This document shows positions 1 to 9,980 of a stretch of 64,000 nucleotides of DNA, piece by piece. Source of the stretch: Trametes villosa (Eukaryota > Basidiomycota > Agaricomycetes > Polyporales > Polyporaceae); contig PUDQ02000001.1 of the NCBI GenBank assembly GCA_002964805.2, positions 1,326,001-1,390,000 of the forward strand, in the 5' to 3' direction. A program made the translations under genes and the position numbers. Every line of letters starts with the position of its first letter. The first letter of the stretch is position 1. The notes beneath the pieces are model-generated. The model worked only from the letters and a program-made list of their open reading frames with translations. It made no database searches and was not told the DNA's origin.

Positions 1-174
1 CCCACCCTCTCAGTATGGTCCATGCCTGGTGGTTTCACCTCCGGCGGCAGGGAGGGCTACCAGAACGTCGACAGCCCCGTCGATTCCCACGCCCCCAAGC
101 CGCTCAGCGTCCCTCCGACGCAACCCACACCGCAGCCCGCTGCGCCGAACCCCGGAGCGTACCAGTCGGTCTAG
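1..174 (+). CDS. C-terminal end of an unidentified protein (5' truncated by window edge)
   Basis: Frame 1 is open from the first base to a TAG at 172-174 and encodes 57 residues. The tail is rich in Pro, Ser and Gly (for example PPTQPTPQPAAPNPGAYQSV) and looks disordered. The two other forward frames also lack early stops, so the frame choice rests on composition. No domain is visible and the family cannot be named. The gene points toward the 3' end of OGT, so the two are convergent with about 290 bp between their stop codons. Confidence 0.4.
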   Translation, partial: PTLSVWSMPGGFTSGGREGYQNVDSPVDSHAPKPLSVPPTQPTPQPAAPNPGAYQSV

Positions 175-466
175 AGGTGGCCATCGCATGCAGGCGAAGC
201 AACAGCAGCAAAACCGACGATGTGATTGATCCAGTGTGCTATCTATACAGTAATGTGTGTGCAGATGGAGTGTGCGGGCGCGCGAGTGCGTGCCGAGATG
301 TATATGCTACAGGCGGAGACGGAGGCGGGGGGTGTTTTCTACACCGCGTGTGATTAGCTGGCGAGCTTCCGCTGCGAGGCCAAGCTTGAAAGTACCGTAT
401 TGTGGCCCGTGGCGGGCGTCGCGTATCGACGTGCACAGTCCGTGAGGGGCAGTCGTCGATCGTCAA

Positions 467-3400
467 TTACTCGGTGTGCGCGATGTCCACCGGATCGTCG
501 TCGCGGATCCAGATGCAGCCGCTCGTCCTCTCCGGCGCGCCCTCCTCGCACGCCTCCCACTCGTCCGACAGCTCGTACTGCGTGCCCTCGACCCAGCGGC
601 GCCACGCCTCCTGCAGGCCCCGCTCGAGGTTGCGCGTCCAGCGGCGCGTGTCGAAGAGCGGCATCGCGTCGCGGTTGAGGAAGAGGCCCCGCCGCAAACG
701 CACGAGCTCGCCCTCGCCGCGCGGGAGCACCGCGCCGTCCGGCTCGTGGAAGGGCACGTAACGCACGCCCTGCGCGAGCGCGACCGCGCGCCGCTCGTAC
801 TCGTCCGCGCTCTGCACCGTCATCTGCGCGCCGAAGCCGGTCGCGGCGACCATGCTCGCCGCGACGCGCGAGCACATCTTGTGCCGGTGCTTCGGCCAGG
901 TCAGCACGGGCGTCCCTGTCCAGAGCACGCTGCGAGGCACGGCGTCAGCACCCGGGCGTCGATCGGACCGCGGATCGTCGCTCTTACTCTGCTGCAATTG
1001 TATGCGCGTTGCACTACGGGACGTGCGTGTGAGCGGGCCTGAACGCGAGTTTGACAGAGGGAAAGGTGCTTGCCTCTGCGGTGTCCAGGAACAGGTCCGC
1101 GACGCGCGCGCGGAAGATGTGCCAATCCTTCTTGGCCACATCGGTGAACCGGATCCGCGCCGCGACCTCCTCGCCGGCCCACATCGTCGCGGTCCGGCGG
1201 AGGTGCTCTTCGCCCGCGCCGGGGAAGCGCAGGAGCCAGAGCACGCTCCGCGGGACTTGGCGGAGGATGCGCAGCCAGACCAGAAATATCCCCTGTGCGC
1301 GGCAAAGTTGCAACGAAGCGACACGCACATACACATGGACCAGAGGCACACAGGGGCACGCAGGCGGGGCAAACGGGGCAAAACGCAATCAGCGTCCAGG
1401 CTCGCGGCGGCAGAGCGCATAAGCAGAGTTTGCGTACCGGATCGATCTGCGAGCGGGCGTGCGCCGCGGGATCGGCTCATCAGCGGGGGGCGTGCGCGGG
1501 CGTATCGATGTCCGCGGGGCGGACGGGGAGACGCACCTTGTAGAGCTGTGTGGCCGCGCGCGTGTGAGCCTGTGTGGCCTTGTGTGTCCGGAAACGGGGG
1601 CGGGGCTCACCTGGTTGAAGTTCGCGAAGATGATTACGTCCCTGCGGGCGCACCGCGTCAGCGACCTGCCTTGCCCGCGCAGCCAAACGGTCGGGGTGAC
1701 ACTTGTACGTACTGCGGGAGGTCTGGGAAGACTTGCTTGCGCGCGTCTGCGCGTCGGCGTTCCTCGTCGAGCCAGAGCGTCTCTGCGGGGACCTTTGCGC
1801 GCTCTTCTGGACTGAAGTTCTCGTCCCCGCGATACGACTGCTTGTGATCAGTGACCATAAACGTGTGCTGTGAATGAGAATGCTGTCAACTACGCATGCG
1901 CCCGATGAAATGCGTACGGCACACGGACAGGCATGTACATGAACTTCTCCATACTGTGCGGGATTGTGGTGAGTGGACAGCTCAAACTACAATGGGGCCA
2001 CTCACTATTGCCACTCGTCAGAATCGCTCTCTGGGTCGAGGTCCGCGTCCATGTCGAGGGGTATCTCCGGTCCACTCATGGGATTGTCCCCAGACGACGC
2101 GCTCCGCTCCGCTTGCAGCGCTCGCCATCGCTCTGTAGCCGACATGTCCTGTGGACATGCTATGGGATCGCACACCAGGTAATCGCACCACCCTGTGGCG
2201 AACGAACATCAGCACGATGATGTACGCGGCCCAGACCTCTCCCTTACCTGCACCGAGCGTCCCCGCATACCCCATCAGCTGCATCTGCACGGGGCACAGT
2301 CTTGCCGCGAAGATATCGTTCCGTGCGCCCTTCGTGTACCCACCCAAATTGATCACTGCAGGTCTGTTAACTTTAACGGTCACGCAACACATCGGGCAGT
2401 GACGTACGGATGTGGATCTCGTGTTGCATGATGTGGTCGATGATCGTGTTCAACGACCACGACGAGACGTCGACGCAGTGCTCGACCATGCTCGCGATTC
2501 GTGGCCGGTACGCTGTCCCATCCCATGGGCTCGTTGTGTAGAGGAACACGTTGAACCGCTCGCGGTCGTGCATCCCGAACACGGACTGCATCAGGTGCGA
2601 CAACGGGTGGTTGCTACACGCATGGCCGTCAGCCAACGCAGCTCGAATACGACAAGCAGGTGCGCACTTCACGTCGTTCGAGATGTACCCGATGTTGATC
2701 TTACCGCGTATCGGTGGCCGTGGTGGGCGGTAGACATGCTTTGGGAGCCACGGCTGGGCGAGCGCCGTATACGATATCCGCAAAGCGCTTCGATGTGGGA
2801 TGAGGCGGTTAATCCTCGGGGTGAGCGGGTAGGTGAACTACGCTTCTTGTCAACACTCGCTCCTCACCACGGACGAAGACAGCTCACCGTATGGAATGGC
2901 AACACAGACGGGACAGTGGGCGGCTGCAGCGTCTTGGGAAGCGTAGGCCGCAGGAAGAATCCGTGGTAGTTTTCCTCAGACGTGGCGACCGCCTTGTCTA
3001 CAGCGAGCGTCTTCCCGTACGCCCTCACATACCAGCGGCGCTGCAGCCGCGGCTGCACCCAGTCGATGAAGCGCATCAGGAAACCCGCCTCATTCACGCC
3101 TTCCCGCGCGCCCTCACCCTCGACACCCTCACTCCGTGCAAGCCGCTCAAACCTCGCCTGCCACCGCGCCGTCTCCGCCGGGGTCAACGTACGCCCCTGC
3201 GCGACCGCCAGCGCCCGCAAACACTCCTCCATCGCCGCCAGCAGCGCCGGCGCGCCCAGCGCGCCCCCATACCCCTGTGCGACCTGGCGCTCCGTGACGG
3301 CGACCATGTTCGTGACCCAGCCCGTCTGCGAGTGCGGCCCGGGCGGGATGGCGAGCCCGGCGTCGTCGACGCCGACCTCGCCCGCGACCGCGCCGCGCCC

Positions 3401-5633
3401 GCGCCAGTCGCAGACCGAGCAGAGCGAGTTCACGAGCCCGCAGACGGCCTCGGGGAGCGTCGGGTCGACGCGCGCGGCGCGCCGGTAGTACGCGATCGCG
3501 TCCCACGGGCGCCCGACGTCCTTGATCGCGTTCCCGAGGTTCGCGAGCGCGATGTCGAAGTCGGGCTTCTGCTCGACGGCCTTCATGTACAGCCTGTGCA
3601 CGCGGGGACGGGTGAGCGGGTTGTGCGGACAAGGGGAAGGGATGGGGGAGGGGGACGCACTTGATGGCCTGCTCTGTCTGCCCTTGGTCTTTGAGAAGCG
3701 AGCCGAGGTTGGTGAGCAGGTGTGGGTGCTTGGGGTCCATCTGTAGGCCGGCGGTGTAGTATGTCCTCGCGAGGCCGATACCGTCAAGGACTTCACCGTC
3801 GGCGCCAGTTCGGCCGTCCGTTATTCGAGACAGCACGATGCCTAGGTTGTTGTATGTCGAGGGTGCAGGCGACCACGCTAGCGCAAGATAGTACAGCAAA
3901 ATGACCACAGACGTGCTCACGCGCAACGCGCCGCCCGTCTCGGGGACAGCCATCGCGCCGACGCCGTTATCCTGGAAGCGTTTGGCAAGCGTCAGCAGGA
4001 TGGTGCTCATGAGGGAATTCGTCTGCTGCCGGATGGCGTCCGCCGGGGGCCGGAGCTCGCCGCCGCTGGAGCCGCGGGAGCAGATCGACGGCAAGACGCC
4101 GTTGGAGCGGGGGAAGAGAAGCGCGGGCAGGCGCGCGACCTGCTCGGGAAGGAGGAGCGGGGTGGGCAGGACGCCACCGCCGGCACGTAATAGCGCGTGG
4201 AGGAGCTGCTCCCCCGACGCGCGGACGACGTAGAGGAAGTCAAAGGTGGGGTCGCCGAGCCGTGCGCTGAAGTCGCTCTCGAACACGCCCGAGAGCTCGG
4301 GTATCCCAGTCGAGTTCGAGTCCGAGCACATGATGTGGCCCGCGGCACACGCGGCGAGGAGCAGGTCGCGGAGCGTGTACTGCTCGCCTTCGGGTACTGG
4401 CACGGGTGGTCGTAGGACGAGTTCTATCGCGCGGGCGTAGTCCAAGATGGCCCGCTCAAGATTTGTCGGACCGAGGGTGGCATAGATCGTGCCGCTGGTG
4501 AAGATGGCACGCTGTAGGCGGGGCACCTCGCTCGGTTGTAGAGCAACCACGAGACGGCCGTTGACGTCTAGGACGTGTCTCTGCACATACTGGCAGACAC
4601 CCAGCGCTTGCCGGTAATATGCCAGACGTCGCCCGTTATCTGGCGTGCCGTGGGCGAGCGTGAAGGTCATCCCTAGAATATTATCCTGGTGGCTGAGCGT
4701 TTAGCGTCTGGTTAAGAAGTAATCGCAATGCTATAAGCTCACGAGGGCGTCCCAGTATGTGGGTCGAATCTGGAGGGCTTTCCACCACCACTCGTACGCC
4801 TTGTCGGTTTGGCCAAGTGCCTTCATGGTGGTGCCAATATTGCTCATGGCCTCTACATAATTGGGGTTAATGGCAAGAATCTGTTGGCTGATACCCAGGC
4901 TAGCAGGGAGGTCGCCGAGCGCGTGGTAAGTGCAAGCAAGAAGGAGAAGGATAGGAATGTGGTTGGGATGAATTTCGCGGAGCGCGAGGAGGAGAGGCAA
5001 GAGGCGTTCGCGGTAGATACGGTCCGGAGATTCGTCGGCGGGCGGTGAGTGCAGAATGGGAATAGAGGTGAGGCCCAAAGGGGTTTTACCAGGCCCCGGA
5101 GTGTCGTAGAGGTAATAGGCGTATGCCATCATGGCGTCGCGTGCGAGGCTGGTGTGGAGGGCTGAGCGGGGGCCGGCGGCATGGGGCGGGTCGACGGAGA
5201 GGGGGGCGGGAGGAGGGCCCGGGGGCTGTGCGGTGGCGAGACGCATCGAAGTCGGGGGCGGCATGTCGCGGTGGCGGGGCTCTGGGGCGTTGGGGGCGGA
5301 TGAGCGGGCGCGGGAGCGGGGCAGGGGGAGGAACGGAGACCAACCGGGGGCGGAGAGGCGGGAGGATGAAGGAACATCCAGGGAGGGGAGGCGGAGGGGC
5401 CGGGCTGTCGGGGCAGACTCTGGAAAAGCCCATGTCGGGCTGTGAGTGGTAGAAAAAGGGTCTGCGGTCTGGGAGAGGTCATGGGAGAAGGCAGCGCTGT
5501 GGTCCGGGACCCAGGCATTTGGCGGGAAGAGCGGGAAGACCTCAGCCCGGCCGGAAGATGAGGCGGAAGAAGAGTGCGTTGGCGGGCGGCGGGTGCTGCT
5601 CTGGCCCGGTGCGTTCTCTCCAGGACGTGACAT
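467..5633 (-). CDS. OGT: UDP-GlcNAc:peptide O-GlcNAc transferase, TPR type (OGT)
   Basis: Transfers GlcNAc from UDP-GlcNAc to Ser/Thr of nuclear and cytosolic proteins (family knowledge). My 15-exon model is 5633-4743, 4685-3661, 3593-2888, 2837-2668, 2613-2408, 2355-2248, 2192-2006, 1953-1929, 1867-1713, 1641-1611, 1545-1537, 1446-1438, 1292-1074, 1013-988 and 929-467; all phases fit and give about 1409 aa. The first ~180 residues are Pro/Ser-rich. TPR-like helices follow (NYVEAMSNIGTTMKALGQ; ALANLGNAIKDVGRPWDAIA). The catalytic part has VPSVLPFHT, NNHPLSHLMQSVFGMH, GGYTKGARNDIFAAR, YMPHTF, FANFNQ-LYK-IDP, ILRQVPRSVLWLLRFPG, FLDTAECNAHTIAAD and VLWTGTPVLTWP. The ATG at 5633 follows an in-frame TGA about 36 bp upstream. 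Two consecutive exons are only 9 nt, and the intron 1073-1014 has a GC donor. Identity is firm; the N-terminal boundary is less so. Confidence 0.93.
1438..1446 (-). other. 9-nt microexon of OGT (encodes IDP)
   Basis: Minus-strand exon ATCGATCCG lies between GCAG and GTACGC. It supplies Ile-Asp-Pro, which is expected in the conserved FNQLYKIDP segment of OGT. The introns on either side are 90 nt (1536-1447) and 145 nt (1437-1293). Confidence 0.85.
1537..1545 (-). other. 9-nt microexon of OGT (encodes LYK)
   Basis: Minus-strand exon CTCTACAAG lies between CACAG and GTGCGT. It supplies Leu-Tyr-Lys directly after the exon ending FANFNQ, restoring the family motif. The preceding intron, 1610-1546, is 65 nt. 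Confidence 0.85.
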
Positions 5634-6483
5634 GGCCGCAGGCGGGTGAAGGACAGTCCGGAGGGCTCAGCGCATTGATCGACCGGCGCAGACAGAGACA
5701 GGGGGCGCAGCGTGTGAGAAATGACAGAATACGCCGTGCGGGAGGCAGACGGAGAGCGCAGGCGACAGCAGGAGAGGCAGCAGAGCAGGGGGCGGCGGAG
5801 AACGCAAGGTCTGGGCCGGGCAGCGTCCGAGCACAGATTTCTCCAGCCTCCCATTTACGGTGGCCACCGAGCAACAGACACCCATGACGTCGTCGTCCAC
5901 TTTCCCCGATCGCTCTTCCCCGGCAGGCGCCCATCCCGCCGTTCCTGAAAATCAAGTCCGCCGTACTTTCCAATCGCCCTCGCGCTCCCACCCTCTGGTC
6001 CACCCTTGTCCCGCCCGCCCGTCCGGCCACAACGCGCCCTTACAGCTCGTTCCTGCATGGCCGCCCTGGTGTTGATGAGTTCGTCGGCGAAACGCCTCCA
6101 GAGCCCCGGTCCCGCGTCTAGCTGGGCGTAGCAATAAGCCCCAGTCGCTCAGTTTGAGCCGGCGGCGTGAACTTCTACGCTCATCCAACGCTATCGTGTC
6201 ACACTCACTCTGCCACCACTTCGATACGCGGTCAGGTGCGCGCACACAGGGTCCCAGACCGCGCCCATACCCTCCCCGGCCCGTCCTGCGCCCCCTCGGC
6301 AGCCGGTCCTGTCCCCGGCTGCACCCATGTATACTGTACCCGCCCGCCACCTCTCCATCCCGCCTCCCTGCCGGCCTGCTCGCCGGCACATCTCTAACCA
6401 CCCCCGCCATTCACGCCCCTCCCAGCTCCCCCGCGTAAACACCGCGCTGCTCGGCCACCTACCTCGCCACGGATAATCCCAAA
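5634..6483. promoter_or_regulatory. Divergent intergenic region between OGT and the transaldolase gene
   Basis: About 850 bp separate the two start codons. ORFs run through it in several frames but none shows a family motif or a consistent splice pattern, so I read it as 5' UTR and promoter for both genes. The part just before the transaldolase ATG is C-rich (6240-6470), as is common upstream of fungal genes. No specific operator could be assigned. Confidence 0.5.
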
Positions 6484-8249
6484 ATGGCTCCAGCATCGCT
6501 CCTCTCGCACGTGCGCGCCCAGCTCACCGTCGACGTCGACTCGATGGACCCCGATGTCGCCGCGCGGCACACCACCGATGCGCACAGGTTCTGTGACATG
6601 ACCTCCAATCAGGCCATCGTCTACTCCGAGGCCGTCAGGCCCGAACGGGCAGCCGTCTTCAACGCCGCCGTCGCCCAGATCCGATCGGCGGAAGCTGAGC
6701 TCGATATCGAGACGCAGGTCACAGACGCGCTCGACCTTCTCGTATGTCGCCATCCGTCTCTCAACTAGTTATCGATAGCCCGAGATATATACGACTGCCG
6801 CCGGCACACACGCCCGGAATATGGGCCTGCCCCGCCTGGGTGTGGGGTTTTCGTTGTAATGATCGCCGCTCATGATGTGCATTCCCGGTCCCCAGACCGT
6901 CCTGCTCGCCAAAGAGGTCTTCCCGCACCTCACCGGGAGCGTGCACGCCCAGGCGTCGCCCGCCGCGGCGTACGACACCGAGGCGACGATCCAGCACGCG
7001 AAGAAACTCGTCGCGCTCTTCGAGGCGAACGGCATCCCCAAGTTCGCCCGCCCTCTCTTCGCGCGCATGTGCCGCCCGATGTGACTTCTCCCCGCCAGAT
7101 CGCGCGTGTGCATCAAGATCCCGACGACCCCGGAATCCGTCGTCGCGTGCAACTACCTCGAGCGCGTCGGCATCCGCACGCTCGCGACGTGCCTCTTCTC
7201 CGTCCCGCAGGCTATGGCCGCGCACCAGGCGGGCTGCCTCTACATCGCCCCGTACTTCAACGGTAAGTCCCCCGCTCTCCGCCCGCAGCGCCCCCTGTCC
7301 GTGCTTCCCGGAGTCCTTCCCGCCGGTACGGGAGGCACGGCGGGTTAAACATGTACGCTGACCCTGGGCTTCTTCCACGCTTCCCCGCCGTCGCAAACAA
7401 TTCTCGGGCCTGGACGCGCACTACTGGATGCGCGATCGCCGATCCGCCCTGTTGCCTTTCGTCGGGTTGTTCGCTCCCGTTCGCGTCGCGCGCGCAGAGC
7501 TGCGGGTGCACTTTGAGCCGGGCGTGTGGAAGGCGTACGAGGACACCGCGCGCGAGCACCCGATGGGCCCAGTGATCGGCGCGATCGTCGAGCTCTACAA
7601 GGACATTGGCGCGCGCACGCTCGTTATGCCTGCCAGGTACGCCCATACATATTTCACGAGCGTCGCGGCAGCTGAGCGTGCCTGTTGTGCCATTTTACCT
7701 CAAAATCCGCTCGAATCGGGCGTGTGCCTTGCACAGCATCGTCACCGCAAAAGAGGTGAGCAGCCAGTGACCCACCCCTGTCCCGCCGGCTCTGCACGTT
7801 GCGGAGGGCTGATCGTTTTCCCGTTTGCCGCTGGATTTGCGCAGGTCGTCGCGCTGGTGTCGCTGCGCCCAGACCACCTCACGCTCTCGGGCGCGGTCCT
7901 GGACGAGCTCGCCGCCGCCGCCGATCCTGGCGAGAGCGCCGCACAGGACCCGAAGCCGCAGCATGCGGACGTGCCCCTTGGCAGCGAGCCCGCCGGCGCG
8001 AAGCCCGCCGGAGAGACGAGAGGTACGCCAAGTCGTAAGTTTGTGCGGCGAGGGGATGAATGCTGAGCAGGGGGTTTCGCAGACCCCAACGCGAAGAACA
8101 TCAACTACCTGGAGAACGACGCGGCGGCGCTGAAGGAGGCGTTCGCCGCCGACGCGGAGACGAGCCGCAAGATGGCGGACGCGCTGAGGATCTTTGGGGA
8201 GATGGAGACGAAGACGAAGGAGTTGCTCCGTGCGGCGCTGCGGGCTTAG
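6484..8249 (+). CDS. Transaldolase / fructose-6-phosphate aldolase family protein
   Basis: Predicted TIM-barrel aldolase that uses a Schiff-base lysine, probably acting on pentose-phosphate-type sugar phosphates. Exons: 6484-6741, 6896-7041, 7099-7262, 7498-7636, 7737-7755, 7845-8034 (or 8022) and 8083-8249, giving about 360 aa. The barrel core has VHAQASP, then CIKIPTTPES with the likely catalytic Lys in KIP, then GIRTLATCLFSVPQA and the conserved APYFNE. The 19-nt exon 7737-7755 restores ASIVTAKE, after which the chain continues VVALVSLRPDHLTLS. The last exon encodes a charged helix (NINYLENDAAALKEAF). Start: ATG 6484 with AAA upstream (CCCAAAATGG). It resembles fungal transaldolase-like proteins related to the FSA subfamily more than the classical TalB enzyme; the exact substrate cannot be read from sequence. 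Confidence 0.85.
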
Positions 8250-8393
8250 GAGCGAAGTTCCGGTTGGTTGTATAACAAAGAGGCTGCGGGATGTATCAGT
8301 ATGCTAGTCGTGTGCCAAAAAGGTGCGGCAGCGGCCGTTTTGTGTCCTCCATCAAATGACAGAACGATGGAAATCAGTGTATAAAGTTATGCC

Positions 8394-9606
8394 TCATAGC
8401 AGGCCCTCCTGCTTGAGAGCACCGATGATCAAGTATGCGGAACGACGGTCCCTCTCTACGCCTACCCAGTCGCCCTTGCGCGTCGCCGGCAGGTCGTCTT
8501 CGCTCGCGTAGATGTCGTCGTCGTCATCTTTCTTCGCTGTCTTTTGCTCGTCGTCTTCGTCCGGCTCGTCCCACAGGATCTCTTCCCACTGCGCATCGCT
8601 GATAGAGAGTAGAATAGGTTACTTTGCAAGACTCCAGGGAAGAGACAAATGCAGGCGTACCCAATCGTAACCGCTACAATCCGCGCGTCCGGTACGTTTG
8701 GTAGTACAGAGAGCAGCAGGTTAGAGAGCAGGAACTGCAAGTCCGTTAGGCCAAGCTCGTTCGCCCGAGTCGGCATCGTCGGTAGCGGTAAATATTCGGC
8801 CTATATGTACTGTCAGCACATGATCATGCATCATCCATGGTCCAGCACTCTTCACATACCTCAAGGAACATGCCCTTGACCGCACCGCCCGCGAGCAGGA
8901 CGTTCCCCGCACGCACGAGCCAGTCGGTGCCGATCGCGTACACGTGGCCCTCCACCGCGAGCTGCTGGCCCGTGCCCTGGCTCTTCTGGCTGCCCCCTCC
9001 GGTTGAAGCAGAGGCACCCGTTTGGCGGACGGAGACCCAGCGTGCGCGGAGCTGCGCGAGGAGCTGTTCGAGCGCGCCCGGGGGCCCGAGCGTGGGGAAG
9101 GTGTGCCGGTAGTGCGCGGGCGGGGGGAGCGTGACGCCCGGCTGCTCTTTGGCGAAGTCGGCCACTCTTTGCTGGTGCTCGACGTGCATCGGTGCGGCGG
9201 GGTCTTCGAGCAGGACGAACACGTTGTCTGTTTGGGAGGTGGTGAGACCACGGGTAGATCAGACGGGAGGGCTCGGAAGAGAGGAGCTTGCCGTTCATGG
9301 TGAGCGTGCACATCGAGCGTTCTGCGTGTACTTGGAAGCCCGGAATAGTGCTCAGGGTGGACCGGTAGGACCGGATGCTGAGTGACCATTTGCCCTTATA
9401 TTGACCCTGGAAAGCGCAGCGGTCAGAAGATGAACACGCTTGGAAAGTAGGAAGTAACACACCTGATGATTGCGCATGATATTTTGGTGTATGAGCTCAA
9501 TGCTCGTCGTAGGAGCGTTGATCCATCTTGCCAGGCTGCAGGTGGCGCTGTTCAGCGGAGCAGGAGGAATAACCACGACTAAACAAGATTACCCCGTGTA
9601 ACCCAT
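8394..9606 (-). CDS. MED20: Mediator of RNA polymerase II transcription subunit 20
   Basis: A head-module subunit of Mediator, the nuclear coactivator linking activators to RNA polymerase II. Exons: 9606-9593 (14 nt), 9535-9463, 9406-9292, 9227-8860, 8800-8661 and 8598-8394; 304 aa. Recognised from MGYTGLARWINAP at the N-terminus, then IELIHQNIMRNH, KGKWSLSIRSYRS, the NVFVLLEDP strand, ALEQLLAQLRARWVSVRQ, DWLVRAGNVLLAGGAVKGMF and EYLPLP. The C-terminus is acidic (ILWDEPDEDDEQ). The true ATG lies in a 14-nt first exon ending ACG GG before GTAATC; the ATG at 9576 would give an N-terminus unlike the family. The intron 9291-9228 is best read as GC-AG. Divergent from DPH7 and convergent with the transaldolase gene. 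Confidence 0.9.
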
Positions 9607-9980
9607 CCTACTGAGCCGTTTATTTGTTTCTCACAGATCAAAAAACGTTAACATGAGCTGTTGGGCCCCTCAGGATACGTGGTAGCTATGAAGACGCGTC
9701 CATCCACGAAGCGGACAGCGTGAGCGCTCAAAGCAAGACGCACTTCCCCGCAAGCGCTCGCCTCCAACACGTCATGTAACGCGTACAACGCGCCCAGTCA
9801 CACTACGAATCTGTCACGTTTTGTGGCCACAGATCTTCGCCTTGCGAGCGTTGTTCCGCAACCCTCTTCACTGCATAATCCACGGTCTGTCTATCCAGGC
9901 CCAACTGTGTATAGCAGAGATGCAGAGTGCTGAACGCATTCCTCAGATCGATACCGCCTTGACAGGCAGATCGCGCTGCG
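9607..9980. promoter_or_regulatory. Divergent promoter region MED20/DPH7
   Basis: 374 bp separate the two start codons. No coding exon or family motif is visible on either strand. It presumably holds both promoters; I could not assign a specific transcription factor site. Confidence 0.5.

Noticed and set aside
8862..9606. MED20 start at ATG 9576
   Set aside because: It gives MVIPPAPLNSATCSLARW instead of the family's MG-x-TGLARW, which the 14-nt exon provides.
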